NCBI RefSeq assembly: GCF_947494875.1
Contig: NZ_CANLWM010000003.1
Location: 248,001 to 312,000 of the forward strand
Direction: 5' to 3'
Origin: an uncultured Williamsia sp.
GTDB lineage: Bacteria > Actinomycetota > Actinomycetes > Mycobacteriales > Mycobacteriaceae
DNA length: 64,000 nucleotides
Below are positions 63,096-64,000 of the stretch, piece after piece (the stretch's first letter is position 1; every line of letters starts with the position of its first letter). The notes beneath the pieces are model-generated. The model had not been told where the DNA came from, ran no database searches, and saw only the letters and a list, made by a program, of their open reading frames with translations. A program made the position numbers and the translations under genes.

Positions 63096-63548
63096 ATGAC
63101 ACGAGACGACGTGACCCGCACCATCGCCGCCCGCCGCGTGGAACTCGGACTGACATGGCAGTCGTTGGCCGACGCGATCGACAAGCCCGTCGTGTGGACC
63201 ACCGCGGCGTTGCTGGGACAGCACCCCATCCCGCGACCGGAGGCCGAGGTGCTGCTCGAGAAGCTCGGTCTGTCCACGGATCTCGTCCCGATCCTCGGGG
63301 CGGTCCCGGTCCGTGGCACCGACCGCGACGTGGTGAGCAAGGACCCGACGATCTACCGGCTCTACGAGGCGCTGGCCGTGTACGGACCCGCGCTGAAGGA
63401 ACTGATCCACGAACAGTTCGGCGACGGCATCATGAGCGCCATCAACTTCAGCGTCGACATCGACAAGAAGCCGCACCCGTCGGGTGACCGCGTCGTCATC
63501 ACCCTCGACGGGAAGTTCCTGCCCTACGACTGGGTCTCGGCCGACTGA
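63096..63548 (+). CDS. cynS: Cyanase (cyanate hydratase)
   Basis: 150 residues, close to the family norm (156 in E. coli). The N-terminal helical domain (RTIAARRVELGLTWQSLADAIDK) precedes the catalytic domain. The active-site residues Arg88, Glu91 and Ser114 keep the same 3- and 23-residue spacing as Arg96, Glu99 and Ser122 of the E. coli enzyme. It turns cyanate and bicarbonate into ammonia and CO2. No cyanate transporter or carbonic anhydrase gene is adjacent. With the nitrate reductase it adds to nitrogen supply. Confidence 0.95.
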   Translation: MTRDDVTRTIAARRVELGLTWQSLADAIDKPVVWTTAALLGQHPIPRPEAEVLLEKLGLSTDLVPILGAVPVRGTDRDVVSKDPTIYRLYEALAVYGPALKELIHEQFGDGIMSAINFSVDIDKKPHPSGDRVVITLDGKFLPYDWVSAD

Positions 63549-63574
63549 CATCCGACACGCACGGCCCGCGCCGT

Positions 63575-63705
63575 CTGTTGGGCGCCCGGGACCACCTGTT
63601 GGGCACCCGGAGCAGTCGAATGGGTGGCTAGGCCGTCCGCGCGGTTCCTACCGCCCAACGAACGGGTCCTACCGCCCAACGAACGGGTCCTACCGCCCGC
63701 CGAAC
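63575..63705. repeat. Cluster of five 21-bp repeats, two in one orientation and three inverted
   Basis: Copies at 63575-63595 and 63596-63616 begin CTGTTGGGC. Three tandem copies at 63643-63663, 63664-63684 and 63685-63705 contain CCTACCGCCCAACGAAC or a close variant. The complement of the second type (TTGGGCGGTAGGACC) resembles the first type. The cluster lies between the convergent cynS and zwf genes and could fold into alternative hairpins, so it may act as a terminator. Confidence 0.75.
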
Positions 63706-63715
63706 GGGACCGGGG

Positions 63716-64000
63716 TCACTTCCCGGTGACGAACCAGCCGATCGGCGCCGCGAGTTGATCGGCCGCACCCGGCCCCATCGAGCCGGCGGGGTACGACTGC
63801 ACCGACGGCGGGTTCTCCAGCAGGGGCTGCGCGACCTCCCAGACGTGCGCCAGACCGTCGGGGCGGGTGAACAGCGACCGGTCACCGTCGAGGACGTCGT
63901 TGAGCAGGCGCGAGTACGGCGACAGGGCGCCGCCGTTGTCGGAGTCGACGGTGTCGAGCGGCAGGTCGAGGTGCGCGACCGCGAGGTCCTCGCCGGGACC
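63716..64000 (-). CDS. zwf: Glucose-6-phosphate dehydrogenase, C-terminal end (cut by window edge)
   Basis: 94 C-terminal residues and the stop are visible; the rest lies beyond the right edge. The frame reads SPYSRLLNDVLDGDRSLFTR, then DGLAHVWEVAQPLL and VQSYPAGSMGPGAADQLAAP, which match the C-terminus of Zwf (the Y.RLL.D...GD.TLF.R motif and the P.YPAGS.GP end). The enzyme starts the oxidative pentose phosphate pathway and supplies NADPH. Its stop is 11 bp from the repeat cluster. Confidence 0.85.
   Translation of the reverse strand, partial: GPGEDLAVAHLDLPLDTVDSDNGGALSPYSRLLNDVLDGDRSLFTRPDGLAHVWEVAQPLLENPPSVQSYPAGSMGPGAADQLAAPIGWFVTGK

Noticed and set aside
63575-63705. Possible CRISPR array.
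   Set aside because: The 21-bp units abut with no unique spacers, and there are no cas genes in the window.

Overview
The window is about 64 kb of very GC-rich DNA from an actinobacterium of the mycolic-acid group (Mycobacteriales; a Gordonia-, Williamsia- or Rhodococcus-like genus is my best guess, from gene content only). The pointers are a complete mce lipid-import operon with mce-associated proteins, a carboxylic acid reductase, a cutinase-like esterase, many acyl-CoA enzymes, a KstR-type operator, and many GTG starts with 4-nt stop/start overlaps. There are no rRNA or tRNA genes, phage genes, insertion sequences or CRISPR arrays.

Region 1 (1-16.2 kb) is a dense catabolic island: a substrate-binding protein without a signal peptide, two TetR regulators, an amidohydrolase, an SDR, a nitroreductase, a DapB-like dehydrogenase, two enoyl-CoA hydratases, a thioesterase, a divergent pair of acyl-CoA dehydrogenases, a four-gene operon (HpcH/HpaI aldolase, TfdA/TauD dioxygenase, D-2-hydroxyacid dehydrogenase, enoyl-CoA hydratase), and an SCP2-thiolase-like protein with its DUF35 partner. 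Four of its promoter regions share an imperfect palindrome close to GGAAATGCYGTTCTC. This suggests one regulon that degrades a branched or cyclic carboxylic acid as CoA thioesters. The substrate cannot be read from the sequence.

Region 2 (16.2-42 kb) centres on one long operon: aldehyde dehydrogenase, yrbEA, yrbEB, mceA to mceF, and an SDR/hydroxyacyl-CoA dehydrogenase. Around it lie a fused DUF35-thiolase, a small membrane protein, a TesB thioesterase, two mce-associated proteins, a true thiolase, a cutinase, a secreted lipase, a hydratase, an amidohydrolase, a permuted family III CoA-transferase, a second copy of the aldehyde dehydrogenase, and another SDR. A second palindrome, TTACYGTN-N5-NNCAGTAA, lies before the ALDH-mce operon, tesB, the thiolase and the SDR. 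It ties the importer to esterase and beta-oxidation functions.

Region 3 (42-51 kb) is mixed: a GyrI-like protein, an AurF-type diiron oxygenase, an acyl-CoA synthetase broken by an internal deletion, a dienelactone hydrolase, a nitronate monooxygenase behind a KstR-type operator, a 56-residue acidic protein, an FAH-family hydrolase, a DUF5519 protein and a cytochrome P450.

Region 4 (51-64 kb) holds the carboxylic acid reductase, a nitrate reductase fused to a diflavin reductase, a MetY-like sulfhydrylase with a CoA-binding protein, a GH15 glucoamylase/trehalase-type enzyme, cyanase, a 21-bp repeat cluster, and the end of zwf at the right edge. Coding is tight. Only 45259-45624 exceeds 300 bp without an intact gene.
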